A DNA stretch of 64,000 bases from Rhynchopus sp. YZ270_cl-10 (lineage: Eukaryota; Euglenozoa; Diplonemea; Diplonemida; Diplonemidae), in contig OZ037867.1 in NCBI GenBank assembly GCA_964035575.1, positions 1,364,001 to 1,428,000 of the forward strand, given 5' to 3'. Shown here piece by piece: positions 44,647 through 54,600 of the stretch; position 1 is the first letter of the stretch; each line of letters begins with the position of its first letter. The notes below the pieces were generated by a model. It worked only from the letters and a program-made list of their open reading frames with translations. It did no database searches and had not been told where the DNA came from. Made by a program: the position numbers and the translations under genes.

Positions 44647-44913
44647 GAGGGCGAGACTGGGGAAACACAACACAAAAATACTGATGAAGGTGGTGGTGAG
44701 ATTTCCCCGTACCGTCCTCAACCAACCTTGCCGAAGCAAGTGGTAAGCAATAACAACAAAAGGGCACGTAGCAATAGAGAAATGGTACGCGCAAAAAAAA
44801 AAAATATATCCATAGCGAAAAAGGGGGAGGGGAAAAGACTTTCTTATTCGCGACATATTTTATCCTAGAGACCCCCCTGGCGTAGCAAAGCTACTTAAAC
44901 AAGTTTACAGTAT

Positions 44914-45063
44914 GAGAGCCTGTGAGAGCTTACTGAGAGTTAGTGAGAGTTAGTGAGAGCTAGTGGGAGCTGTGTGAGCTTACTGAGAGCTTGTGAGAGC
45001 TTACTGGGGGTTAGTGAGAGTTAGTGGGAGCTAGTGGGAGCTGTGAGAGCTTACTGAGAGCTG
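44914..45063 (+). repeat. GTGAGAGCYT minisatellite, middle block
   Basis: Degenerate 10-bp units with TTACTGAGAG and TTAGTGAGAG variants, starting directly at the right end of the retroelement. Confidence 0.85.
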
Positions 45064-45070
45064 ATGACCT

Positions 45071-45179
45071 ACAGTATACACAGTATACACAGTATACACA
45101 GTATACACAGTATACACAGTATACACAGTATACACAGTATACACAGTATACACAGTATACACAGTATACAGTATACACA
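45071..45179 (+). repeat. 9-bp satellite (ACAGTATAC)n, about 12 copies
   Basis: Nearly perfect run with one short unit near the right end. The unit is the reverse complement of the GTGTATACT satellite at 53899-54088, so the same satellite occurs twice in opposite orientation 8.8 kb apart. Confidence 0.95.
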
Positions 45180-45319
45180 ATACGGTCTGAAGAATGATCT
45201 GACCACATTGTCCCAGTATAACATACACCCAATAAATCCATTGAAGAAGGAATATTTCATGTTTGACCACCACAGAATACATGTTGCCAGCCACACCACA
45301 CCACTAACAAAAAACCCCT

Positions 45320-45553
45320 CATAGTTAGTGAGAGCTAGTGAGAGCTTGTGAGAGCCTGTGAGAGCTTGTGAGAGCTTAGTGAGAGTTAGTGAGAGCTGTG
45401 AGAGCCTGTGAGACCTTGTGAGAGCCTGTGAGAGCTTGTGAGAGCTTGTGAGAGTCTGTGAGAGCCTGTGAGAGCTTTGTGAGAGCCTGTGAGACCTTGT
45501 GAGAGCTTGTGAGAGTCTGTGAGAGCCTGTGAGAGCTTACTGAGAGCTAGTGA
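45320..45553 (+). repeat. GTGAGAGCYT minisatellite, right block
   Basis: About 23 degenerate 10-bp units. It is followed at about 45571-45585 by CATAGATCACCC, the reverse complement of GGGTGATCTATG at 39588-39599 just left of the first block, so the minisatellite has its own inverted flanks inside the TTAA element. Confidence 0.9.
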
Positions 45554-45649
45554 AAAAATCTCTCCCCGTTCATAGATCACCCAAAAATGAGGTGAGCATA
45601 AAATCCACTTTTTGGTTTTTTACTAATTCGGCCGGCCGAGGAAAAACAC

Positions 45650-46970
45650 GTAAATTATTTCTGTCCGAAAATGGCGTTATTTGAAAGATTGATCACAAAA
45701 TCTTTTCAAAGAAAAAAAAATCGAGCAAAAAGTCCTAGTAGAACCCAACTTATATGAGTGCAGCTCTGTTAGCAGCCATGTCTAAAACTGATTTCCTTAA
45801 CGATTTACACTGAAACATGGCTAAAAACGTAAAAAAGGGGCGATTTTTCACAATTTGGGCATCTCCTGAGGTCGAAAGCCCCCAGAATGGGTCGGAACGA
45901 CCCTGTGACCCGAAAATCCATGAAAAAAGCACCCCGAAATACGAAAAAACAGTGAAAATTCGGCTTACTGTGTGCTCTGCATAGGTCGTGTGTGTGGGGT
46001 GTTTTTGTGGTTTTGGTGGCAACTCGCCCCAGCATCCAAATGGCAAACAGATGCACAAAGGTTTTCGATTTTTGCTTATTTTAAAATATTTGAGTCAAAT
46101 AGTTTCCCCATGAACCAAAGGATTTTCACGAAAACAAGCAGAACCATTATCAGATCATGATGACCCTTAGCCATAACCATGTCCTTCGGGTCGAAAGGGT
46201 GCCTCTTGGGTGGGTAGCAGTCCACAGATCCCAAGTGCAATCAGATGCGTAAAAGTTTTCGATTTTTGTTTCTTTTGAAAGATTCGTGTCAAAATCTTTG
46301 AAATATATAAAAATATTTTAACGAAAACGAGTAGAACCTCATACAGAGCATGGGGTGTCATTGAGGAACCAGAATAGGGGGTGCTCGTCCAAAGGGCTTT
46401 GAAAAGTGGCACGACTCCCCCCAGCATCGAAAGTATTATCTGATGCATAAAAGTTTTCGATTCTTGCTTCTTTTGAAAGATCGGTGCAAATTCTTTCCAC
46501 ATAAAAAAAATGTTTTTACGAAAATGAGTAGACCCTATGTCAGAGCACGTTGTCCTACAGATTTTAGAATGTGGGGGGGTCACAGGGGTGCCCACACCCC
46601 CACCCCGCCTCCCCCCAGCATCGAAAGTAATATCCGATGCATAAAAGTTTTCGATTCTTGCTTCTTTTGAAAGATCGGCGAAAAATCTTTCGAAATATAT
46701 AAAAATATGTGTTCACAAAAATGGGTAGAACCCGACTAAGGGCTTGTAGGCATTGGGTATCGTGAAAGGTACATATTTGGGGTGTGGGTGAAAAAACGTC
46801 ACTTTTGGTGAAAGTAGCACCCCAGCCCCCAGCACCGAAAGTAATATCCGATGCATAAAAGTTTTCGACTCTTGCTTCTTTTGAAAGATCGGTGCAAATT
46901 CTTTCCACACAAAAAAAATGTTTTTACGAAAATGAGTTGAACCTGTCTAAAATCATGGCGTCATTTCGAA
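45650..46970 (+). repeat. Satellite units of about 200 bp, five to six copies, inside the TTAA element
   Basis: The core GATGCATAAAAGTTTTCGAT followed by TTGCTTCTTTTGAAAGAT recurs with ATGC at about 46051, 46245, 46443, 46637 and 46851 (spacing 194, 198, 194 and 214 bp); a sixth, diverged unit precedes them. Each unit also carries ACGAAAATGAGTAGAACC-like sequence and, upstream, CCCCAGCATCGAAAGTA. Divergence between units is considerable, so this satellite is older than the gene array of region 1. Confidence 0.85.
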
Positions 46971-47006
46971 AGCCATTAAAGTGGCTCTTGGCTCTTATAG
47001 GGTTAA

Positions 47007-47449
47007 TCATTTTTGTGTAGATTTTTTTTTTTTTGAATTTCCCCCCTTTTTGCACTTCCCCCCTTTCAGTGTTTTAATTTTTTACATCCTACTGTTGTAG
47101 GCCGCAAGGTACTTTTGTGCTTTCATCCGGATGGCTGGCATCGTAGGTGGGTCAGTAGAGAAAAAATTCGGGTTTTCTAAGCACAAGCAGTGTTAAGTCA
47201 AAAAATTTCGCGAAAAAAAAATAGGGTTTTTTTGCGTTAAAAGCTCGGAACCCAGAAATCAGATAAACGTTACATCATTGGAAAATTGTTGGCACCGCCC
47301 CCCTGTCTTCGTATTTAGTACGTCGACAGGCCAAACAGCGTTGGGCTCAGAAGAAGCGGTGCAAGACACTGGAGATCCACACTACAGGTCTCTCGCACGA
47401 CACTTGGGCGGGCTCGGAAAATAAAGCTTCACACTTATGGATAAAATTA
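47007..47449. other. Intergenic DNA with half of an inverted dispersed repeat pair
   Basis: No gene. The stretch 47256-47372 (with GGAAAATTGTTGGCACCGCC and GGCCAAACAGCGTTGGGCTC) occurs again as reverse complement at 62260-62374 with few differences. Confidence 0.7.
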
Positions 47450-47600
47450 TGTCTTGGAGTAGAAAATAAGCGTTTTTTCCACCTCGTTGGTGTTTTCAAC
47501 CCTCGTAACTTTAATTCACTCGCTTCGCTCGTGAATTAAAGTAACTCGGGTTGAAAACACCAACTCGGTGAAAAAAACGACTTATTTTCACTCCAATAAA
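47450..47600. mobile_element. Foldback hairpin with arms of about 64 bp
   Basis: 47456-47519 pairs with 47531-47594 around TCGCTTCGCT, with a few mismatches; arms include GAAAATAAG/CTTATTTTC and GTGTTTTCAACCC/GGGTTGAAAACAC. Probably a foldback or palindromic MITE. Confidence 0.7.
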
Positions 47601-47637
47601 TAGCTATTTTTGGTGGAGTCGTATTTTTGTTCTTATA

Positions 47638-47760
47638 CCTACAAGCGTAGCTTAAAGGAGAAATAGTTCCTCAGATACGGTCGCCAATCACCCCTCAAAC
47701 AGGGTAATTGTGCAATCAACGAAAAAACCTTTTTTCCTTTTACTTACCTATCAGAGTTAC
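47638..47760 (+). repeat. Dispersed repeat, copy 2 (pair with 34072-34193)
   Basis: Same orientation and same block order as the copy in the gene-rich part of the window, with small indels. It lies directly next to the foldback hairpin. Confidence 0.75.
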
Positions 47761-48493
47761 TATTTTTTCTTCAAAGTTAAAAGTTTATTGGAGGAAAATA
47801 TTCTCCCCACAAAACATTTGCTCTACTCACCATTGAAGATGGGGGTGATAAGGGGGAAAAAAGTCAACCGACGCAAAAAACATAAAACAAAAAAAATGAT
47901 GAAGACTAAATCTGCCAGATTTCGGCATTTTTTTTTTGACAGTGCCTGCGTTTGTCGATGAACGATGAGGCGTTTGCACTTTCAGCTTCTCTTTTTTTCT
48001 CTTTCACAACTACAGTCCGACTTTGTTTCCCCCCAGCAAAAACATTAACCCCTCCAAAAAAAATAACCTGATTCCCCCCCAAAAAAAAGGAAATTAAAAA
48101 AGTAAAAAAAAAAACAATACAGTGAAAAGTCAGCACCCACTCATGAGTGCTTTACACTAAATACAACCAGAAGTTTTTTATAAGACATGTATGCATTTCT
48201 AAGGAAATTTTTCAGTATCCACGAGTCGTCTTTTTCCCTCCCGTGCTCCCCATCTCACTCACACACACTACATCTTCATCAGGAAAATTGTCAAAATTCT
48301 TTCGTTCAACATTGTGAGCAGCGTTTGGTGATATAAAAAAAAAAAAATCATATAGAAAATGATATGTACCTGAGTGTGGGGATGCGTTCAAGAATTAAAC
48401 TCTTCTCCCCAAACCCCCTTTTTCGTCTTTGTTTTCTTTATCCAAACGGCAAGTGGATGCGTAATAATTTTCAAAAAAGGAAATATCTATTTA
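47761..48493. other. Low-complexity DNA, no gene seen
   Basis: A- and T-rich. It contains the second copy of the CAGTGCCTGCGT-type motif at 47940-47999 and several A homopolymers. Confidence 0.5.
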
Positions 48494-48613
48494 TTCGACT
48501 TTTTATACAGTAGTTTTATTTTGCGATAATTTCACGCATTAATTTTCGATGCGAGTGTGGTTAATTTTCCGAGCGCAGCGAGGCAAATTGAGCTCACGAG
48601 CATCGAAAATTAA

Positions 48614-49271
48614 TACCGTCTTTTGAAAAATTATGGACCAGAAAAATAGGTCCATAAAAAAAAAAAATCCCAAAAAGTCCATAATTGTTCTGGTCCATCA
48701 TTGTTCTGGTCCATGTTATTTCTGGTCCATCTGTGTTAGGCTTTTTTTTTTTTTTGAACTTGTCCATTTTCAGACCCATTCCGAGCTTTCGGTACCGCAC
48801 GTTGGCGGGGCATCTCGGCTTATCTGTGGGCCCGGTAGACCCATTCCGAGCTTTCTCCCCACACAAGCGGTCGTCAAAATTCTGGACAAGTACAAATAAA
48901 CCCCACACATATGTCGGACCAGAAAAATAGGTCCATAAAAAAAAAAATTCTCCCAGAGCATGCGACAAAACTGCCAAAAAACGGAAGAAATCCGCCATCA
49001 ATGCCCCCCCCTCCGCTCCGCCACCCCCATCTGATGATGGCCCGGTGGGTAGTAGTATCAGCGACATCAGTGTGACATCTGCCACACAAGAGAGATCATC
49101 GCGCTCGTCTGCGGTGACATAAAAATGTTTAGTATAGTGGAGCACACTCTAGGGTGGCTACACTAATACAACCAAGTTTTCAAAAAAAATTCCAAAAGGT
49201 CCATAATTGTTCTGGTCCATCATTATTCTGGTCCATGTTATTTCTGGTCCATATTTTTTCAAAAGACGGTA
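48614..49271. mobile_element. TA-flanked MITE with GGACC-rich subterminal repeats, 658 bp
   Basis: The left end TACCGTCTTTTGAAAAATTA and the right end, reverse complemented, TACCGTCTTTTGAAAAAATA agree over more than 20 bp, with TA at both outer edges as in Tc1/mariner-type insertions. Inside both ends lie repeats of the motif TGGACCAGAA (three to four per side). The interior includes CATTCCGAGCTTTC twice (48776, 48841) and a GC-rich part with open frames lacking recognisable motifs. No transposase seen. Confidence 0.7.
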
Positions 49272-49569
49272 AGGGTAGGCACAATTTTTTTTGTGTTTAA
49301 TGCTCGGTCGGGTCCCAAAAAGTTCCGCGCGCGCGCGCAAAAAAAAACACACAAAGAAAAAAAAACACACACACAGAGACACAGCAAAAATAAAACATCG
49401 AAGCCAGGCTGTTTTCTAATTCTGGAAATTTTCCGGAAAATTCCGACATCCGGAAGCAACTTTTTTCCTTGAAAAAAACAGTGGGTTTTCAGCCCAAACA
49501 TGCCGCGATTGGCATTTCCAGAATCCGCTCGTTCTGTGGTGGGGGATATACAGAAAAACAGACAGTGGC

Positions 49570-51341
49570 TTAACCCTTTGGAGACGAGACCCATATATAT
49601 ATCAGCCAAAATCTGCTTAGCCGTATACAAAGGCCTGTTTTTGGAGCCACTTTAAAGTGATAAAAAATCCGCCAAAAAAATGTTGTGACCCCGGAATTTT
49701 TTCAGATCGATCCGGAAATTCATATACGCGCCTTTTCGAGTGAAAATATTACACCTCCGGCCTCTCAAACGTACTTGACCGTGGACAGGTGGATTTTATC
49801 AATTTTATGGCCCGGGCACATTCTGAAAAAAAATATTCTTGGAAAGATAGGGTGCGAAAACGTTCAATTCCGGGGTCGGACGGTCAAAAATATGCATCTG
49901 GGGCGAGCGAGTGGGCGGCGGGAGAATGGGTACTATGTACTGGGTACTGTACAGTGTACTATGTACGGTGAGGAAATCTCCTCTTTGGGTCCAACACAGC
50001 GATGTCTCTAAATTAGATTTTTTTTGTCAAAAGTTGTCGATTTTTTTTTCTTTGGATTTATTTTTGACAAATCTTTCAATTCTGACCATTTTTGTCAACT
50101 GGAAACACACTCCACGGTATGCAACTTTTGGTGGAGCCGACCACTCTTTCTGCACTGAAAATCCCCTGTATTACATGCACAAAGCATTGGAGCCACTTTT
50201 TTTTTACTTCTACTCCACTAAAATGGTCGATTTTTTTTTCTATGAAACGCGGGGAGCTCGGAAATCCATATACGCCCATTTTCGGGGTGTTTAGAAAATA
50301 ACTTCTCACCTGAGGCGGCGGAGAGCAAAAGTGAAAAAACTGCCGACGTCATTTCAGAAAATAATTTTTTTTTATTTTTTTGAAATTTTTTTGGGATTGA
50401 AATCAGGGGATCGAAATGAGTTAAATGCGGGGTCGTAGGCTCAAAAAATTGCATCTGTGGTTTATTAAGTGAACGAGGCCCCGAAGTATACGGCTAAGCA
50501 GATTTTGGCTGATATATGTGTATTTACACCGATTTTAGAAATTTTGTGTTTTTTTGTTTTTTTGTTTTAAAAAAATTTTTTTGTACGACCCTTCCTAAAA
50601 GTACCAGGGAGGCGATAATCAGGTCAATTCATGCTTTAATGGACTCAGGGGCGTTTCCCTCTTGAAAAATACATAAGAGTCGATAAAAGAAGATGCTCTC
50701 CTAGTATCGCAGCGTGGTTTCTCAGAAAACCCCCTTTTTTGAAAAACGCGTTTTTTGGCCTTTTTCTGAGAATTTCTACAGATGAGTGCCCCGGACCCGC
50801 GGGTGGATGAAAAATCAAAAATTTTGGACATCACAAAAATTTTGGCTCCAATGGACTTATTGGGGTTATATCGTCCCAAAAATAATGTTTTTTAGTATTT
50901 TATGGGCACAGGGGCACCCTCTCCCTGCTCACCCCTCCGCAACCCCCCACAACACCCCTAAACCCAGATTTTAACTCTTTACCCACAATTACACAATACT
51001 AACACTTTTTCACCCATTTTTTGACACTTTTTTGACACAAAATGACCTCTCATCCTGTGAAAAAGGGTGAGCTGAAGGTCTGGTTGCTGGGCAAAGGGGT
51101 CAGGACACCTATTTTGCAATTTTTACCCTATTTCTGGGTATGTGGGCCCTATACCCACAGTGTAATAGCAATTTTTGAAAAAATCATTTTCTCACCTACA
51201 TTTTGGCCTCCGAGCCCAAATGAGTCCATTCCGGCGTATATTTTACACTTTTTCGGTGTTTATCCCTACTTAGGTCACTTTTTGCATAAATGCCCCCAAA
51301 AAAAAAATTTTAACTTTTTCTAGCCGTCTCCAAAGGGTTAA
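49570..51341. mobile_element. Second TTAA-flanked, CCCT-ended element (piggyBac-like signature), 1772 bp
   Basis: Left end TTAACCCTTTGGAGACGAGA (49570-49589); right end reverse complements to TTAACCCTTTGGAGACGGCT. Thirteen bases after the TTAA match exactly. An internal inverted pair, CAGCCAAAATCTGCTTAGCC (49602-49621) and its complement near 50493-50512, suggests a nested or rearranged structure. It shares an internal motif, GTCAAAAATATGCATCTGGG-like (49884-49903 and near 50434-50455), with the first TTAA element near 39478-39500 (reverse). No transposase recognised. Confidence 0.7.
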
Positions 51342-52611
51342 ATTTCCACAAAATATGAACCCATCCTCATAAACAAGGGTCATTTTCAGGTCGGAAAATC
51401 TAAATTCGGATAAAATTGTGGCGTTTTTGACTGGGAACAGGTAGCGCCACAGGCGCACGGTACCCAACTTTTGTCTTTTTCTTTTCCCCTTTTCTCTGCT
51501 TTCTTTTGATGCGCGAGCCGATTGCTCTCCACGGTGGGGTCACATGATAGAATTATATTTGGTTGATTTTTTCCGTGGAGGAAGACGGGAGGGAAAGTCA
51601 AGATAACCTGTTGACGTAAGGCCAGGGTTGCCCCTTGTTCTCGGAAAAAACAGCAAAATTCTGGATTTATGTTCCCGTTTTTTTCCTTTTTTTGGGTGGG
51701 GTTTTTTGCCCTTTTTCGGGCTTTCCGAGCTCTACCCTCACTGTAGTGGGGTCATTTCGAGAAAATGGACAAGTTCTTGATTGATACAAATTTTGGTTAC
51801 GACCACTAGTGCGTTGCTCACAATGCTAAATGAGTGTCAGAACTGTGATTCTGGGCCCACTTTAACCGCCCCTCGAAATTCAAAAAGGGGTCCCAAACCC
51901 GGGCGCGCTACACGCGCGCAGAACTTTTTGCAGCTTTGGTCTAGTTGCATTTTTGGCTGCAAAATGCAAGGGGATCCCCAAAGACGTTGGGAATATTATT
52001 TGGATGGGGCAGTGATTTTGTACCGGCATACGCTCCCTCGTGGTAACCGTGTGCATGCCAATGAAGTGCTCTCTGGGGTTCGATAACCCGCGGAACCAGT
52101 GCTTCCGCCGATGAATGGTGAGGCGTTTGCACTTCTCTTTTTGCGGAGTAAAAAATAATATAAATGGCGCCGCAGGCAAAATTTTTTGGGTACGGTGTAA
52201 AAATCTAGCTTCCAACGAACCCTTTTTTGCAGAGCAAAAAATGAAAAATGGCGCCGCAGGCAAAAAAAATTGGGGGTACAGCCCTGGATGGTGCAGGATT
52301 TTGGTGTCAATTTTTTTTTCTTGCCCCCTGAAAACTCTTGCTTTTGAGAGTTTCGACCATTTCACCACACTGGTGGTGTGTCACCTACAGTGAAACCCAC
52401 CAGAAACCACAAGAAAGCCCCCTAAGGAAAAAAGGAAAAAAAAAAAGGAAAAAAAAAACTAAAATCCAGAATTTCATGTTCTCGGTCCCACTTAGGAACT
52501 TCCCTGCGTAAGGCAATGTTTTTTTTTCTTTCATGTTTTTTTTTTTTTTGGAATCTCAAAATTTTCCGCGCGCGCGAGCATTAAACAAAATAAAAAGTGT
52601 GTCTACCCTAA
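51342..52611. other. Repeat-derived DNA without a supported gene
   Basis: Two copies of GGCGCCGCAGGCAAAA (52165 and 52247) lie 82 bp apart. The third CAGTGCCTGCGT-type motif copy is at 52096-52141. A and T homopolymers dominate 52400-52560. Confidence 0.5.
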
Positions 52612-52943
52612 GTGAAATATCGCAAAATAACTACTGTATAAAAATTCGAATAGGTAATTTTAATTTGCGTGTTAAATAAAGTTATAGTGGGGGCTCTATT
52701 GGAAAAGGGTAACTTATTTGTTGTGCAATCCATTAATGATGATGACTGTGACAACGCGATAATTTCGTGGGAACAGTAAAAGAGAAAAGTTTGTAAGATG
52801 ATCCTCAGCCTCTCGTGCTTAGGATCACATCACCTTAAAAAAGAGGGGTGGGGTGAACAGATAAAAGCGAGTGGTTATGAGGTACTTTTTACGGTGCGAC
52901 TCAGGGATATGATAAGAATTTGTTGAAACCGCACTTGGTGTAT

Positions 52944-53266
52944 GAAGGGACAAAGGCAGTGCCTCCTATGTTGTCACTTCCGGGTCTGCTGCAGGGTGGG
53001 CAATCCAGGCGCAGGAAATTCAACAGCATTTGCAACATGGTGGTGATGCTGGACCGCTCCTGCTCCCGTCCCCAACAAATTCACTTCATGGTGCGCAGCC
53101 TCCACCGCCTTCTGATAACCCTGCCACTCCACAGCGTGACACAAGCCCTGAGCCATACGGACCGATGAGGATGATTTCCTCTACCGCAACCAGGAGCAGG
53201 AGCAAAGAAGAGCTGACCGTGCTTCTCAAACGCGTTGCTACCACCACCACCCTGGAAGATGCCTAA
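52944..53266 (+). CDS. Possible exon or decayed gene piece, unknown
   Basis: An open frame with GC-rich, gene-like codon use reads AAGWAIQAQEIQQHLQHGG, then a Pro/Ser/Thr-rich part, then RSKEELTVLLKRVATTT before a stop. It stands out from the AT-rich surroundings. No clean ATG start or splice acceptor is obvious, so it is at best an exon of an unseen gene or a captured fragment. Confidence 0.25.
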
Positions 53267-53722
53267 ACGTAACGAACCGTCTTCGCTATGTGCGCTACAC
53301 ACAACGAGTGGTCACGAATCGCAGACTCGTGCCAGTTGTGCGGCTAAACCTCTCTGCTTGGGTTTTTGGGTGGAAAAACGTGGGTTGCGTGAACAAAATT
53401 AAAAAAAATCACGCTCCTATGTTGGGGTGATCTGGGGACTTTTTTTTCAAGATTATTCACCAGCCATTCACAAAAATTCACAACGAGGCGAAAACACACG
53501 TGATACACCATGTGTGGGATCTTTTGTGAATGAATGTGAATGAATGTGAATTTTTGTGAATTTATGTGAATCGCTAGTGCAGGTTTTGTGAATTTTTGTG
53601 AATTTATGTGAAGGTTTTCTGCAGGTGTTGTGAATTTATGTGAATTTTTGTGAATTTTTGTGAACTTTTGTGAATTTATGTGAATCGCTAGTGCAGGGTT
53701 TGTGATTTTTTTTGGGTTTGCA

Positions 53723-53887
53723 GTACTGTACTGTACTGTACTGTACTGTACTGTACTGTACTGTACTGTACTGTACTGTACTGTACTGTACTGTACTGTA
53801 CTGTACTGTACTGTACTGTACTGTACTGTACTGTACTGTACTGTACTGTACTGTACTGTACTGTACTGTACTGTACTGTACTGTACT
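53723..53887. repeat. 5-bp satellite (GTACT)n, 33 copies
   Basis: A perfect run of 165 bp. The unit contains the palindrome GTAC, so both strands look alike. Confidence 0.97.
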
Positions 53888-53898
53888 CCCAATCCCCC

Positions 53899-54088
53899 GT
53901 GTATACTGTGTATACTGTGTATACTGTGTATACTGTGTATACTGTGTATACTGTGTATACTGTGTATACTGTGTATACTGTGTATACTGTGTATACTGTG
54001 TATACTGTGTATACTGTGTATACTGTGTATACTGTGTATACTGTGTATACTGTGTATACTGTGTATGCTGTGTATACTGTGTATACTG
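53899..54088. repeat. 9-bp satellite (GTGTATACT)n, about 21 copies
   Basis: Nearly perfect; one unit reads GTGTATGCT. Separated from the 5-bp satellite by only 11 bp. The inverse of the run at 45071-45179. The unit includes the palindrome GTATAC. Confidence 0.97.
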
Positions 54089-54600
54089 CGGAAATTGACC
54101 AAAAACGAGAACTTGTCCATTTCGGCAAATTGACCCCACCACTGGCCGGGCGGATTCCGGAAATGCAAATGCCGTCGTTTAAACTGGTAGAAACACGGGT
54201 AATCGGTTATGCACCACACCAAAAACCAAAAAAAAATCACAAAAAAGCACAAAAATTTACAAAAATTCACAAAAATTCACAACGAGGCGGAAACACACGT
54301 GATACGCGGGTGTGTAGGTTTTCGTGAATATTTGTGAATATTTGTGAATATTTGTGAATTTTTGTGAATTTTTGTGAATGGCTAGTGAATAATCTTGAAA
54401 AAAAAGACCCCAGATCACCCCATATGTATTTTCCCACAGGAAAATAAAAACACAAGTGAAAAAAAAGTGAAAATACCGTGAAAAAAAGTGCCTCCACAGT
54501 AGTTTTATTTTCCGATAAAACGGCATAGACAAATTATCGACAATTAAAATTACCCTTTTCCAACGGAGCCCCACTAGAACTTTATTTAACAAGTGAATTC

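Larger units (their letters stand above)
40068..44913 (-). mobile_element. DIRS-group tyrosine-recombinase retroelement, gag-YR-RT/RNase H order
   Basis: Coding strand is minus: gag-like ORF, then tyrosine recombinase, then reverse transcriptase with RNase H. The ends carry imperfect inverted repeats (left 40068-40110, right about 44830-44877, both containing TAGGATAAAATAT and GGGGTCTCT). A 29-bp direct repeat lies inside each end (40146-40174 and 44640-44668). No integrase of DDE type and no target-site duplication are seen, as expected for the group. The element looks nearly whole, with about one break or a family-type read-through. Near identity of its ends to the neighbouring short copy argues for a young insertion. 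Confidence 0.85.
39397..47006. mobile_element. TTAA-flanked, CCCT-ended DNA element (piggyBac-like signature), non-autonomous, interrupted by a retroelement
   Basis: The left end reads TTAACCCTATAAGAGCCAAG (39397-39416) and the right end is its exact reverse complement (46987-47006). TTAA at both outer edges plus CCCT ends is the hallmark of piggyBac-type transposition, where the element inserts into TTAA and duplicates it. No transposase is recognisable inside. Removing the retroelement insertions (39720-44913) leaves about 2.4 kb of satellite-rich DNA: a GTGAGAGCYT minisatellite, a 9-bp satellite and units of about 200 bp. It was therefore probably mobilised by a transposase encoded elsewhere. 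Confidence 0.75.
48494..52651. repeat. Inverted repeat pair (about 40 bp arms) enclosing about 4.1 kb
   Basis: 48494-48533 (TTATACAGTAGTTTTATTTT then GCGATAATTTCAC) and 52612-52651 (GTGAAATATCGCAAAATAAC then TACTGTATAAAA) are near reverse complements. A third, shorter relative is at 54496-54521. They may be the ends of a large element or two separate small elements in opposite orientation. Confidence 0.5.
53427..54421. mobile_element. Inverted-end element with satellite body
   Basis: Left end GGGGTGATCTGGGGACTTTT, continuing through TCAAGATTATTCACCAGCCA; right end is its near reverse complement (about 54360-54421). Next to each end are TGTGAATTTT-type units (53520-53706 and 54320-54380) and a direct repeat ACACACGTGATAC (53493, 54294). 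The centre is two abutting satellites. The only other sequence is a module near 54090-54170 found elsewhere beside other satellites. No protein-coding capacity. Confidence 0.6.
52652..54600. mobile_element. Inverted-repeat-bounded segment of about 1.9 kb
   Basis: GTTAAATAAAGTTATAGTGG and the following GGCTCTATTGGAAAAGGGTAA (about 52672-52713) are the near reverse complement of 54550-54594. The segment contains the ORF piece at 52944-53266 and, nested within it, the satellite-bearing element at 53427-54421. Confidence 0.5.

Noticed and set aside
48594-49145. 183-codon open frame inside the TA-flanked MITE as a transposase
   Set aside because: No DDE/D-type or helix-turn-helix pattern; the frame runs through subterminal repeats.
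53899-54088. Telomere-type repeat
   Set aside because: The unit GTGTATACT is internal, palindromic in part, present in both orientations elsewhere, and unlike known telomere units.
53344-54270. Long open frames through the satellites, such as a 308-codon frame
   Set aside because: They consist of the translated GTACT and GTGTATACT units and TGTGAATTTT repeats; no coding features.
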